Below, piece by piece: positions 43,071 to 51,098 of a DNA stretch of 64,000 nucleotides; within the stretch, counting starts at the first letter, position 1; each line of letters starts with the position of its first letter. Both the position numbers and the translations under genes were made by a program. Source of the DNA: E44-bin88 sp034419075 (GTDB lineage Bacteria; Chloroflexota; Dehalococcoidia; Dehalococcoidales; BS750m-G39); contig DAOULR010000016.1 of the NCBI GenBank assembly GCA_034419075.1, positions 14,779 to 78,778 on the forward strand, written 5' to 3'. The notes under the pieces were generated by a model that made no database searches, was not told the origin of the DNA, and worked only from the letters and a program-made list of their open reading frames with translations.

Positions 43071-44354
43071 CTAAAGGATAGGCGTCTTTTCTATAGTCTG
43101 TTTCCGCCTCGGCCCCACGCTGAGCAGATTAACCGGGCAGGCGATAAGCTCCTCCACCCGCGATACGTATTGGCGAGCGGCGGCGGGCAGCTGGTCGTAA
43201 TCCCGAATATCGGTGGTGTCAGCCTGCCAGCCGGGCAGCTCCTCGTAGATGGGTTTACACCGGGCCAGCGCCGCTATACTGGCGGGGAAATAGTCTATCT
43301 TCTCCCCGTCCAGCTCGTAGCCGACGCATATCTTGAGGCTGGGCAGGACATCGAGGATATCGAGGCGGGTAATGGCCGCCCCGGTCAGGCCGTTAACCCG
43401 ACTGCTATAGCCGGCGGCAACAGCGTCGAACCAGCCACAGCGGCGCGCCCGTCCCGTGGTGGTGCCGTACTCATGCGCCCTCTCTCTGATAAGCTCGGCG
43501 ATTTCGTCATTTAGCTCGGTGGGCATGGGGCCGCCGCCGACACGGGTGCAGTAAGCCTTATAGACGCCCACAGCGCGGTCAAGCCTGGTGGGACCTAAGC
43601 CCGCACCCAGGCAGGCCCCCGCCGCCAGCGGCGATGATGAGGTGGTATAGGGGTAGGTGCCGAAATCAGGGTCAAGCAGAGCGCCCTGAGCCCCCTCCAG
43701 TATCACCATCTCTCCCTTGTTCACCGCCTCGTTGAGCATAATGGTAGTCTCGCGGATATGGGGCGCCAGGCGCTCTCCGTACTGGCAGTACTCTTTATAG
43801 ACCTCGTCCAGCGACAGTGGTTTTGCCTTGTAGACCTTGGTCAGTATAGTATTCTTGTAGTCGATTAAGGCGCTCAGCCTCTCCCGCAGCGCCTCTTTAT
43901 CGAGGAGTTCGCCAGCCCTGACGCCCAGACGGGCCGTCTTATCGGTAAAGGCGGGGCCGACGCCTTTCAGGGTGGTGCCTATGGCCTTGCCCCCCCGTGC
44001 CTTCTCCTCCAGTCCATCGAGGAGGAGATGATAGGGCATAATTAGGTGAGCCCGGTCGCTGATAAAGAGGTTGTCGGTAGTCACGCCGCGCTCATTTAGA
44101 TTGTCAATCTCGCCGATGAGCACCTTGGGGTTGACGACCACCCCGTTGCCGATGATACAGGCCACTTCCTTGTTAAAGATGCCCGAGGGAATAAGGTGCA
44201 GTTTGAACTCGCCGTGGGGGTTGACCACGGAATGACCAGCATTGTCGCCTCCGGAAAAACGGACGACCACCCTGGCCTGCTGGGCCAGCATGTCGACCAC
44301 CTTGCCCTTCCCCTCATCCCCCCACTGGGCGCCAATAACCGCGATAACCGGCAT
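43071..44354 (-). CDS. purA: Adenylosuccinate synthetase
   Basis: 427 residues from the ATG at 44354, which has GGAGG upstream and opens PVIAVIGAQWGDEGKGK as every PurA does. A frame extension of 14 codons upstream lacks homology. GDNAGHSVV, the catalytic His segment and TTGRARRCGWFD are all present. It joins IMP and aspartate using GTP on the way to AMP. It lies in a leftward run after the CDP-alcohol phosphatidyltransferase gene. Confidence 0.96.
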   Translation of the reverse strand: MPVIAVIGAQWGDEGKGKVVDMLAQQARVVVRFSGGDNAGHSVVNPHGEFKLHLIPSGIFNKEVACIIGNGVVVNPKVLIGEIDNLNERGVTTDNLFISDRAHLIMPYHLLLDGLEEKARGGKAIGTTLKGVGPAFTDKTARLGVRAGELLDKEALRERLSALIDYKNTILTKVYKAKPLSLDEVYKEYCQYGERLAPHIRETTIMLNEAVNKGEMVILEGAQGALLDPDFGTYPYTTSSSPLAAGACLGAGLGPTRLDRAVGVYKAYCTRVGGGPMPTELNDEIAELIRERAHEYGTTTGRARRCGWFDAVAAGYSSRVNGLTGAAITRLDILDVLPSLKICVGYELDGEKIDYFPASIAALARCKPIYEELPGWQADTTDIRDYDQLPAAARQYVSRVEELIACPVNLLSVGPRRKQTIEKTPIL

Positions 44355-44405
44355 TATCTCCTCCAAGCTTTCTTTATAACACAAATACTGCCCCAAATAA
44401 AAGGG

Positions 44406-44945
44406 CTATTTAGTCCTTCGACTGCGCCAGGCATAGAATAGGCGCTGGCCGGCGGTAAAGAAGCTAAAGGCGGCGATAACGGCCAAGGCAATCACTAGAG
44501 CGTTGGTCAAGCTGCTCAGCAAAAGACCCAGCGCCAGCACGATGATTCTCTCGGAACGGGTAAAGATTCCCCTCCCCGGTTCCAGCCCGGCGTTCAGCGC
44601 CCGCGCCCGGACATAGCTCACCAGCAGCGCGCTGACAAAGGCCAGGAAGACCAAAATCACCAGCCACAGCGTGTTTTCGAAGAAGAATAAGATAGCCACC
44701 AAAAGCGCCGCATCGCCCAGTCGGTCGAAGGTGGAGTCAAGGACGCCGCCGAAGGGGGTAACCCGCCCGGTATGGCGGGCCAGCGCTCCGTCCAGTATGT
44801 CGAAATAGCCCGCCGCCAGCACGACAAAGCCAGCGGCAAAGGGGTGCCCGGTGGCAATAAGCGCCGCCGCCCCCAGGATTATGACAAAGCCGAACCAGGT
44901 AATAATGTCGGGGGTTAACGGTGTTCGGGCCAAGACCCGCGCCAT
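44406..44945 (-). CDS. CDP-alcohol phosphatidyltransferase, possibly phosphatidylinositol-phosphate synthase
   Basis: 179 residues, about five or six membrane segments, with the family motif in YFDILDGALARHTGRVTPFG followed by GVLDSTFDR (D-G-x2-A-R-x8-G-x3-D-x3-D). The enzyme swaps CMP on CDP-diacylglycerol for an alcohol. Its position between inositol-3-phosphate synthase/PimA-like genes and purA suggests inositol phosphate as the alcohol, which is inference. The frame stays open upstream of this ATG for about 30 codons with a plausible first helix (RFRRTIATYLTQP), so the true start may be a rarer codon upstream. Confidence 0.82.
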   Translation of the reverse strand: MARVLARTPLTPDIITWFGFVIILGAAALIATGHPFAAGFVVLAAGYFDILDGALARHTGRVTPFGGVLDSTFDRLGDAALLVAILFFFENTLWLVILVFLAFVSALLVSYVRARALNAGLEPGRGIFTRSERIIVLALGLLLSSLTNALVIALAVIAAFSFFTAGQRLFYAWRSRRTK

Positions 44946-45039
44946 CGGCTGAGTAAGGTAAGTGGCTATGGTACGGCGGAATCGATACAGCCCACCATTA
45001 GAGTCCGATTTTTCTGAAATGGTATTACTCCCGCTTTTG

Positions 45040-46212
45040 CTAAACTAAAATCGGCGTTGCTTTAGACTGGGGAAGCCTGTCCTTCCAGGGCGGTTCACTG
45101 AGCACCCGATGGTAATAATCCAGTATAGTGCCGGCGATAGTGTCCCAGCCGTACCTCAGGGATTTAGTCCTCCCCTTTGCCCCCATCTTCTGGCGAAGCG
45201 GCCCGTCATTCAAGAGAGAGATTAAAGCCTCGGCCAGGCTCTGGCTGTCTCTAGGTGGCACCAGCACCCCGTCAACGCCGTCGCTTATCACGCTGGCATA
45301 ACCCTCTATGTTGGAAGCCACAATCGGCTTGCCCAGCGCCATCGCCTCCAACAGAATAATGCCGAAGCTCTCGGCACCGGTGGCGGGGGCACAGAAAATA
45401 TCGGCGGTCTTATAGTAGCGGGGCAGGTCTTGATAACTGGCAAAGCCGACAAAGACGACATCTTTTAGTCCGCTTTTGTCCACCTTCTTCTCGTACTTGC
45501 GCCGCAGCCTAGTACCGGGGCCGACGGCAATAAGCCTTGAATTGGGAAGCTCCTCTTTAACCCGCACGAAGGCATCGAGCAGATAGTTCAATCCCTTGCG
45601 CTTCTCCATGCGGCCAACAAAGAGGATATTCAGCTTGTCGTCCTGGAACTCCTCGATAGGAGCCACCTCGGGGGAGAAATGCTCTAAGTCGACACCGTTG
45701 GGGATAATATTATAGTAGCCGGGGAAGTGGCTGTGGGCGAACTCCCGGGCTGGCTGAGACACGGCAATCTTGCCGTCGAGCTTACGGAACCACCTCTTCA
45801 GGAAAAACTTGCTAAGGGGTCGCCCCAGGTTATAACCGGGCCGACCGTTAGTGGCGTGAAAGGTGCCCACGGTGGCTGTTTTCGAAAGGCGCAGCACGCT
45901 GGTACAGAGCATGGGCATCAAGGGCTCATGAAGGTGGATGATATCGAATTTTTCCCGTTCCAGTACTTCCTTTATCCGGGAGGAAAGTCGCAGCGACAGG
46001 GTAAGGCGGGCAATGGAACCGCTGGTGGGGATGGGACGGGGCTTGCCGATGGGAATGAAGCGGTCGCCGAAGCCGGAAATGGCCTTAGAGGCCGGTGCGA
46101 TGACCTTGACCTCGTGGCCCATTCGGGTAAATTGTTGCTCTAGGCAGGAAATATGAATGCAGACGCCGCCGGGATAGGCGAAGTCGTACGGCGAAACCAA
46201 CGCTATCTTCAC
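45040..46212 (-). CDS. GT4 glycosyltransferase, PimA-like, second copy
   Basis: 390 residues from a GTG at 46212 aligned with the start of the paralogue at 18869. A TTG 10 codons earlier, abutting ino1, is possible. The sequence parallels the other copy throughout: KIALVSPYDFAYPGGV, NIIPNGVDLEHFSPEVAP, and ATGAESFGIILLEAMALGKPIVAS. It lies immediately after ino1 and before a CDP-alcohol phosphatidyltransferase. Addition of a sugar to a phosphatidylinositol-type lipid is therefore the best guess for the pathway. Confidence 0.83.
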   Translation of the reverse strand: MKIALVSPYDFAYPGGVCIHISCLEQQFTRMGHEVKVIAPASKAISGFGDRFIPIGKPRPIPTSGSIARLTLSLRLSSRIKEVLEREKFDIIHLHEPLMPMLCTSVLRLSKTATVGTFHATNGRPGYNLGRPLSKFFLKRWFRKLDGKIAVSQPAREFAHSHFPGYYNIIPNGVDLEHFSPEVAPIEEFQDDKLNILFVGRMEKRKGLNYLLDAFVRVKEELPNSRLIAVGPGTRLRRKYEKKVDKSGLKDVVFVGFASYQDLPRYYKTADIFCAPATGAESFGIILLEAMALGKPIVASNIEGYASVISDGVDGVLVPPRDSQSLAEALISLLNDGPLRQKMGAKGRTKSLRYGWDTIAGTILDYYHRVLSEPPWKDRLPQSKATPILV

Positions 46213-46242
46213 TGCCCTACCCGAACCTCCGTGGCGAATCAA

Positions 46243-47337
46243 TCAAACGGGCGTGGTCTCCACAGGTTTATTGGCCGCGATAAACTCTTCCACATTGCGG
46301 CGAGCCTGGTCGTCGGTATACTGGACGGGTGGCGATTTCATGAAGTAGGACGAGGGGGATATCAGGGCCCCCTTAAGCCCGCGGTCCAGGGCGAGTTTGC
46401 AACACCTTATGGCGTCAATGACCACACCTGCTGAGTTGGGGCTGTCCCAGACCTCAAGCTTCAGCTCCAGGTTCAGGGGAACGTCACCGAAGGTCCGCCC
46501 CTCCATCCTGATGTGGCAGAACTTGCGGTCGAGGAGCCAGGGGACGTAATCGCTGGGGCCGACATGGATATCCTTGGGGTCCATCTCGTAGTCCAGCTGG
46601 GAGGTTACCGAGGTGGTCTTCGATATCTTCTTGGACTCCAGTCGTTCCCTCTCCAGCATGTTGTAGAAATCGGTGTTACCGCCGAAGTTGAGCTGGTAGG
46701 TTCGCTCCAGTTTAACCCCGCGGTCGCCGAAAAGCCGGGTGAGGACGCGGTGGGCGATGGTGGCGCCCACCTGGGACTTGATATCGTCGCCGATAACGGG
46801 CAGCCCGTGCTCCTCGAAGCGCCGCTGCCAATACTTCTCGCGGGCGATGAAGACGGGAATGCAGTTGATGAGGCCACAGCCAGCGGCCAGCACCTGCTCG
46901 ATATACCACTTGGTGGCTTCCTCGCTGCCCACGGGCAGGTAGTTAATGACGACGTCGGTACGGGTCTCTTTGAGGATTTTAACGATGTCGGCGGTGGGGC
47001 CGGGCGCCTTCTCTATTATCTTGGACAGGTAAAGCCCCAGCCCGTCGTGAGTCATGCCCCGCTGGACCTTGACCCCGCTGGTGGGCACCTCACAGAACTT
47101 GAAGGTATTGTTGGGCTCAGTGTAGATGGCCCGGGCCAGGTCCTTGCCCACCTTGTTCTTGTCGATGTCGAAGGCAGCCACGAAATTGATATCGCTGATA
47201 TGATAGCCGCCCAGGTTGACGTGCATCAGTCCCGGAACGAATTCATTATCTTTGGCTTTACCATAGTAGTGGACTCCCTGAACCAGTGAAGAGGAACAAT
47301 TGCCCACGCCTACTATGGCTACATTTATTTTACCCAA
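46243..47337 (-). CDS. ino1: Inositol-3-phosphate synthase
   Basis: 364 residues of the archaeal/actinobacterial-type MIPS that makes L-myo-inositol 3-phosphate from glucose 6-phosphate with NAD. GVGNCSSSLVQG is the NAD motif. NYLPVGSEEATKWY, GDDIKSQVGAT and NFGGNTDFYNM are conserved catalytic segments. The TTG start follows AAAGGAGG at about 11 bases. It heads the leftward group GT4, CDP-alcohol phosphatidyltransferase, purA. The combination predicts inositol-containing lipids in this organism. Confidence 0.93.
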   Translation of the reverse strand: MGKINVAIVGVGNCSSSLVQGVHYYGKAKDNEFVPGLMHVNLGGYHISDINFVAAFDIDKNKVGKDLARAIYTEPNNTFKFCEVPTSGVKVQRGMTHDGLGLYLSKIIEKAPGPTADIVKILKETRTDVVINYLPVGSEEATKWYIEQVLAAGCGLINCIPVFIAREKYWQRRFEEHGLPVIGDDIKSQVGATIAHRVLTRLFGDRGVKLERTYQLNFGGNTDFYNMLERERLESKKISKTTSVTSQLDYEMDPKDIHVGPSDYVPWLLDRKFCHIRMEGRTFGDVPLNLELKLEVWDSPNSAGVVIDAIRCCKLALDRGLKGALISPSSYFMKSPPVQYTDDQARRNVEEFIAANKPVETTPV

Positions 47338-47458
47338 CGTCTGATATCCTCCTTTTCAACAGCAAAACTTACGGGAAAGACAGGCCCAACCACACCCAAT
47401 AACACCTCACTAACATTTCGCTGGAATTTACGGCCAAAAGCAACCCTTTGGCACAGCA

Positions 47459-47480
47459 AGCAGGAGCTTACACTCCTGCT
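47459..47480 (-). terminator. Hairpin downstream of the DUF5679 gene
   Basis: AGCAGGAG and CTCCTGCT are perfect 8-base arms around a 6-base loop. No T run follows on the minus strand, so termination would be weak or factor-dependent. It lies between the DUF5679 gene and ino1. Confidence 0.4.
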
Positions 47481-47547
47481 AAACTTCGATAGTTATAACT
47501 TAAAGAGGATTGTTTTCCACCTCTACGACGTAATCAGGGCAGACTGG

Positions 47548-47688
47548 TTAGCCCTGGCCGATCCGGAATACCTTTGTCCCGCAGGAAGGGCAAACACCCC
47601 TCGTCGCTGGTCGGCCATTCTTCAGGGTAACCTTCTGGGGATTCCTTATCTCTACCTTGCGTCTACACTTGAAGCAATACGCCTGCAC
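47548..47688 (-). CDS. DUF5679-type small zinc-ribbon protein
   Basis: A 46-residue gene with GTG start preceded by GGGGGTGATC, nearly the full anti-16S complement. The product opens MQAYCFKCRRKVEIRNPQ, continues VTLKNGRPATRG and ends CPSCGTKVFRIGQG, so four cysteines form one zinc ribbon. This is the DUF5679 pattern seen in Chloroflexi and Actinobacteria; the function is unknown. It lies 70 bases after truB in the same direction and may be the tail of the nusA operon. Confidence 0.8.
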   Translation of the reverse strand: MQAYCFKCRRKVEIRNPQKVTLKNGRPATRGVCPSCGTKVFRIGQG

Positions 47689-47758
47689 CTAGATCACCCC
47701 CTTTTGATATCGGTTGAACTATACCCCTTTAGGGGCAGACTGTCAAGGGCTAGAGATA

Positions 47759-48661
47759 CTATCTACCGTCGGCAAAGACCTTCTCCGGATGCCACCGCCC
47801 TTTTTCAGCATCAAAGCCAAGCACCGCCAAGAAACCGCCATCACGGGTATAGACACGGCAGCGGTTGCCCGCGACAGGCTCGGGCAGATTATCGTCTGCC
47901 AGAGCTAAAGGACGCCCGTTTTTGATGTCCTCCGCGGCGGCGTCATCAACCACCACCACCCCCCACTGCGTCAGCACACTGTCTATGGGGTAGAGAAACC
48001 GCTCCCAGTAGCCATGGCGGAAGCCTTCTTCGAGCCGGGGTATAGCGATGGCGTCTTCGATGGTAAAGATGCCGCACTTGAGGCGGACAAGGCTCTTGAG
48101 GCTGCCCCCGCAGCCCAGGAGCTGACCCAGGTCGTCGGCTAACGAGCGGATATAGGTGCCCTTGCCACACTCCACTTCTATAGTGGCTACGGGCGGCTGC
48201 CAGTCGGTAAGCTCCAGGCGATAGACCCACCTCTTTCGGCTCTTCCTGGCTACTTTGATACCGGAACGCGCCAGCTGGTAAAGCGGCCTGCCGCCGTGCT
48301 TGACCGCGCTGTACATTGGCGGGGTCTGCTCTATCAGGCCGCGAAAGGAGTCTAGGGCTGAGAGCAGCTTTTGCCGACTGACACCGGAGAGGTCTCCCCG
48401 ACCGACAACGGTGCCGGTGGCGTCGTGGGTATTGGTAGTTACCCCAAGTTCAATCTGAGCCCGATAAGCCTTGGGCGCCTCCACCAGGAACTCGACAACG
48501 CGTGTTCCCTGACCCAGGCAGACCGGTAGAACACCGGTAGCCGCGGGGTCTAATGTGCCGGCGTGCCCCACGCGCTTCTCTCCACTCAGGCGCTTTACCA
48601 GGGAGACGATGCTGAAGGAGGTCTTGCCCCAGGGCTTATCTATGTTGAGTATGCCGTCCAT
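47759..48661 (-). CDS. truB: tRNA pseudouridine(55) synthase
   Basis: 300 residues. NIDKPWGKTSF and the catalytic Asp38 in HAGTLDPAATG define TruB, which makes the pseudouridine of the T loop in tRNAs. A C-terminal PUA-like region (about 235-300) is present. The ATG overlaps the rbfA stop. It is in the conserved nusA-ylxR-infB-rbfA-truB order. Confidence 0.94.
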   Translation of the reverse strand: MDGILNIDKPWGKTSFSIVSLVKRLSGEKRVGHAGTLDPAATGVLPVCLGQGTRVVEFLVEAPKAYRAQIELGVTTNTHDATGTVVGRGDLSGVSRQKLLSALDSFRGLIEQTPPMYSAVKHGGRPLYQLARSGIKVARKSRKRWVYRLELTDWQPPVATIEVECGKGTYIRSLADDLGQLLGCGGSLKSLVRLKCGIFTIEDAIAIPRLEEGFRHGYWERFLYPIDSVLTQWGVVVVDDAAAEDIKNGRPLALADDNLPEPVAGNRCRVYTRDGGFLAVLGFDAEKGRWHPEKVFADGR

Positions 48662-49026
48662 CAGTCACTCTGGTCGGGAGGAGTACCAGTGCTGAGATCG
48701 TCGATGAGCTGCAAAAGGTGGGTTCCTCGCTCAATGGAATCGTCCCAGTGAAAGCTCAGCTCGGGAATACGGCGCAGGCGCAGACGCTTGGCCAGCTGGT
48801 TGCGCATGAAGTTAGCCGCCGCCTCGAGCCCGCTTAACATTTCCTGTTTTTCCTCTTCGCTGCCTATGCAGCTGACGAATACCTTGGCGTGGCGCAGGTC
48901 AGCGGAGGTAGAGACCTCGGTCACGGCGACGAACTTGCTCAGCCGGGGGTCTTTGACCTCGCGCTGCAGCAGCTCGCTAATCTCATGGCGCATGAGGCTG
49001 TCGACCCGCTCGATACGATGTGCCAT
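48661..49026 (-). CDS. rbfA: Ribosome-binding factor A
   Basis: 121 residues with the KH-type fold of RbfA: RIERVDSLMRHEISELLQREVKDPRL at the start, then VSTSADLRHAKVFVSC. It binds the 30S subunit during late 16S maturation. It overlaps truB by three bases and follows infB by about 10 bases. The long plus-strand frame across this gene and infB is a shadow. Confidence 0.93.
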   Translation of the reverse strand: MAHRIERVDSLMRHEISELLQREVKDPRLSKFVAVTEVSTSADLRHAKVFVSCIGSEEEKQEMLSGLEAAANFMRNQLAKRLRLRRIPELSFHWDDSIERGTHLLQLIDDLSTGTPPDQSD

Positions 49027-49035
49027 AACTGGCCT

Positions 49036-50799
49036 CTAGCTGGACCTCTCTCTGCGGAGGAATTCCAGTATATCGCCGACCTCAAAGTCTTCAAAGTCCT
49101 TGAGCCCCACCCCGCACTCGTAGCCGGAAGCCACCTCCTTGACGTCGTCCTTAAAGCGCCTCAGGCTAGCCACGGTAGATTCAACCACGACCTGGTCGCC
49201 GCGCCGCACCCTTACCGAAGCGCCGCGGGTCACCTTGCCATCGGTAACGGCGACACCAGCTACCTTCAGCTTCTTACCGCTAGGGAAGATGGCCTTTACT
49301 TCCGCCCTACCCTCGACAACCTCGACATAGGTGGGCTCCAACATACCTTTCAGCGCCTTTTCCACATCGTCCACCAGGTTATAAATCACGTCGTAGGAGC
49401 GGATATCAACGCTCTCGACTTCGGCCAGACGCTTGGCTCCGGCTTCGATACCAGTGCCAAAGCCAATAATGAGCCCCTTGGAGGCAATAGCCAGCATGAC
49501 GTCACTCTCGGTGATATTGCCACTGCTGCTATGAATAATCCTGACCTGAACCTTATCCGTGCCCAGCCGTTCCAGAGAGCTCCTTATCGGCTCGATGGTG
49601 CCCTGGACGTCGGCCTTAAGAATAACGTTAAGCTCCTTTACCTCTCCCGTGTTTATCTGGTCGAAGAGGTTATCCAGGCTTACCGCCCTGGGTGCCGTTT
49701 CTCGCTGGTGTTTTTGTATCAAAGCCCGTGCCTGGTGCTCGCCGGCCACGGCGTTCAGGGTTTCACCCACCTGAGGCAGGCTGTCCAGACCCAGTATGGC
49801 CACGGGCATGGAGGGCTCGGCCTTCCGCACCCGCTTACCGACATCGTTGAACATGGCCCTGATTCGGCCCCAGGTGCTGCCCACGACCACGGTATCACCG
49901 ACCTTAAGCGTTCCGGTCTGGATGAGCACCGTAGCCATCGGGCCACGGCTCTTGTCCATCTCAGCTTCAATAACAACGCCTACCGCGGGGCGCGACGGGT
50001 CAGCCTTGAGCTCCTCCAACTCGGCCACCACCAGTAGGTTTTCCAAAAGCTCGGAGATGCCCTTTTTCTCCTTGGCCGAAATGGGAACGCAGACCACTTC
50101 CCCGCCCCACTCCTCAATAACCAGGCCGGCATCGGCTAACTGTTGCTTAACCGTCTCAACGTTAGCCTCCGGTTTGTCAATTTTATTAATGGCCACCACG
50201 ATGGGCACTCCCGCCGCCCGGGCGTGGTCGATGGCTTCCAGGGTTTGCGGCATGACCCCATCGTCGGCAGCAACAACCAGAATGGTGATATCGGTCACCT
50301 GAGCGCCGCGCGCCCGCATCACGGTAAAGGCTTCGTGGCCCGGGGTATCGAGGAAGGTAATCTTCTGCCCATCAACCTCCACCTGATAGGCACCGATATG
50401 CTGGGTAATACCCCCCGCCTCGGTGTCCATAACATTGGTCTGGCGGATGGCGTCCAGAAGTCGGGTCTTGCCGTGGTTAACGTGCCCCATAATGGTAACC
50501 ACCGGTGGGCGCAGCTTCAGCCCGCCCGCCTCTTCCTCCTGGGGCTGATAACGCTTGCTCTCGGCGGCACGGGTGGCTCGGGGCTCGGGGTGGGCTTCAT
50601 AGCCGAGGTTAGTCGCCACCGCCGCCGCCGTATCAAAGTCAATGACCTGGTTGATATTGGCAAAAACGCCGTTGCGCATCAGCTGTTTGATGACATCAAC
50701 GGCGCTGATCTGCAAAAGCTCGGCCAGACTCCTCACCGCTATTGACTGAGGAATCTCGACCAACTTGGCTTCCGGTTCACCCGCTTTCTTCTGGGTCAA
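49036..50799 (-). CDS. infB: Translation initiation factor IF-2
   Basis: 587 residues with a short N-terminal IF2_N domain (about 22-70). The GTPase domain has G1 GHVNHGKT (105-112), DTPGHEAF and NKID, followed by domains II-IV with the fMet-tRNA-binding C2 region. The long linker of enteric IF-2 is missing, as in many small-genome bacteria. It escorts initiator tRNA to the 30S subunit. It follows ylxR by 11 bases in the nusA operon. Confidence 0.95.
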   Translation of the reverse strand: MTQKKAGEPEAKLVEIPQSIAVRSLAELLQISAVDVIKQLMRNGVFANINQVIDFDTAAAVATNLGYEAHPEPRATRAAESKRYQPQEEEAGGLKLRPPVVTIMGHVNHGKTRLLDAIRQTNVMDTEAGGITQHIGAYQVEVDGQKITFLDTPGHEAFTVMRARGAQVTDITILVVAADDGVMPQTLEAIDHARAAGVPIVVAINKIDKPEANVETVKQQLADAGLVIEEWGGEVVCVPISAKEKKGISELLENLLVVAELEELKADPSRPAVGVVIEAEMDKSRGPMATVLIQTGTLKVGDTVVVGSTWGRIRAMFNDVGKRVRKAEPSMPVAILGLDSLPQVGETLNAVAGEHQARALIQKHQRETAPRAVSLDNLFDQINTGEVKELNVILKADVQGTIEPIRSSLERLGTDKVQVRIIHSSSGNITESDVMLAIASKGLIIGFGTGIEAGAKRLAEVESVDIRSYDVIYNLVDDVEKALKGMLEPTYVEVVEGRAEVKAIFPSGKKLKVAGVAVTDGKVTRGASVRVRRGDQVVVESTVASLRRFKDDVKEVASGYECGVGLKDFEDFEVGDILEFLRRERSS

Positions 50800-50810
50800 T
50801 AATTCGCTCC

Positions 50811-51098
50811 TTATCCCAGTTCCTGCCCGTATTTGATAAGCTGTTCTCGATTATCGGCAGCGATAGCAGTGCGCAGGGAGTGCTCCAGCCGCCCTTCTTT
50901 AAGCCCCACCACCCAGCAGTCTCCCGCCGGGCACAGGTAGGCACCGCGCCCCGCCTTCCTGCCGTCACTATCAACCTCAACACCACCGTCCGCAATCCGC
51001 ACCAGTCTGATTAGCTCCCGCTTGGGTCTTACTCTGCCACAGGCGACACAGGTCCGCTGCGGTATACGCTTCAATAAAGGTGAATTAATAGTCTTCAC
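50811..51098 (-). CDS. YlxR-family RNase P modulator / RNA-binding protein
   Basis: About 95 residues with the YlxR core: RTCVACGRVRPKRELIRLVR, the glycine motif GRKAGRGAYLCPAGDCW, then helices. YlxR proteins bind RNA; in Bacillus RnpM modulates RNase P. The start is uncertain. I chose GTG at 51098, 13 bases inside the end of nusA; an ATG at 51107 and a TTG at 51074 are alternatives. Longer extensions run in the nusA tail and have low-complexity composition. Confidence 0.83.
   Translation of the reverse strand: MKTINSPLLKRIPQRTCVACGRVRPKRELIRLVRIADGGVEVDSDGRKAGRGAYLCPAGDCWVVGLKEGRLEHSLRTAIAADNREQLIKYGQELG

Noticed and set aside
48889..50037. A 382-codon open frame on the plus strand
   Set aside because: It lies antisense to rbfA and infB, which are unmistakable. 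The translated product has shadow-like composition and no family match.
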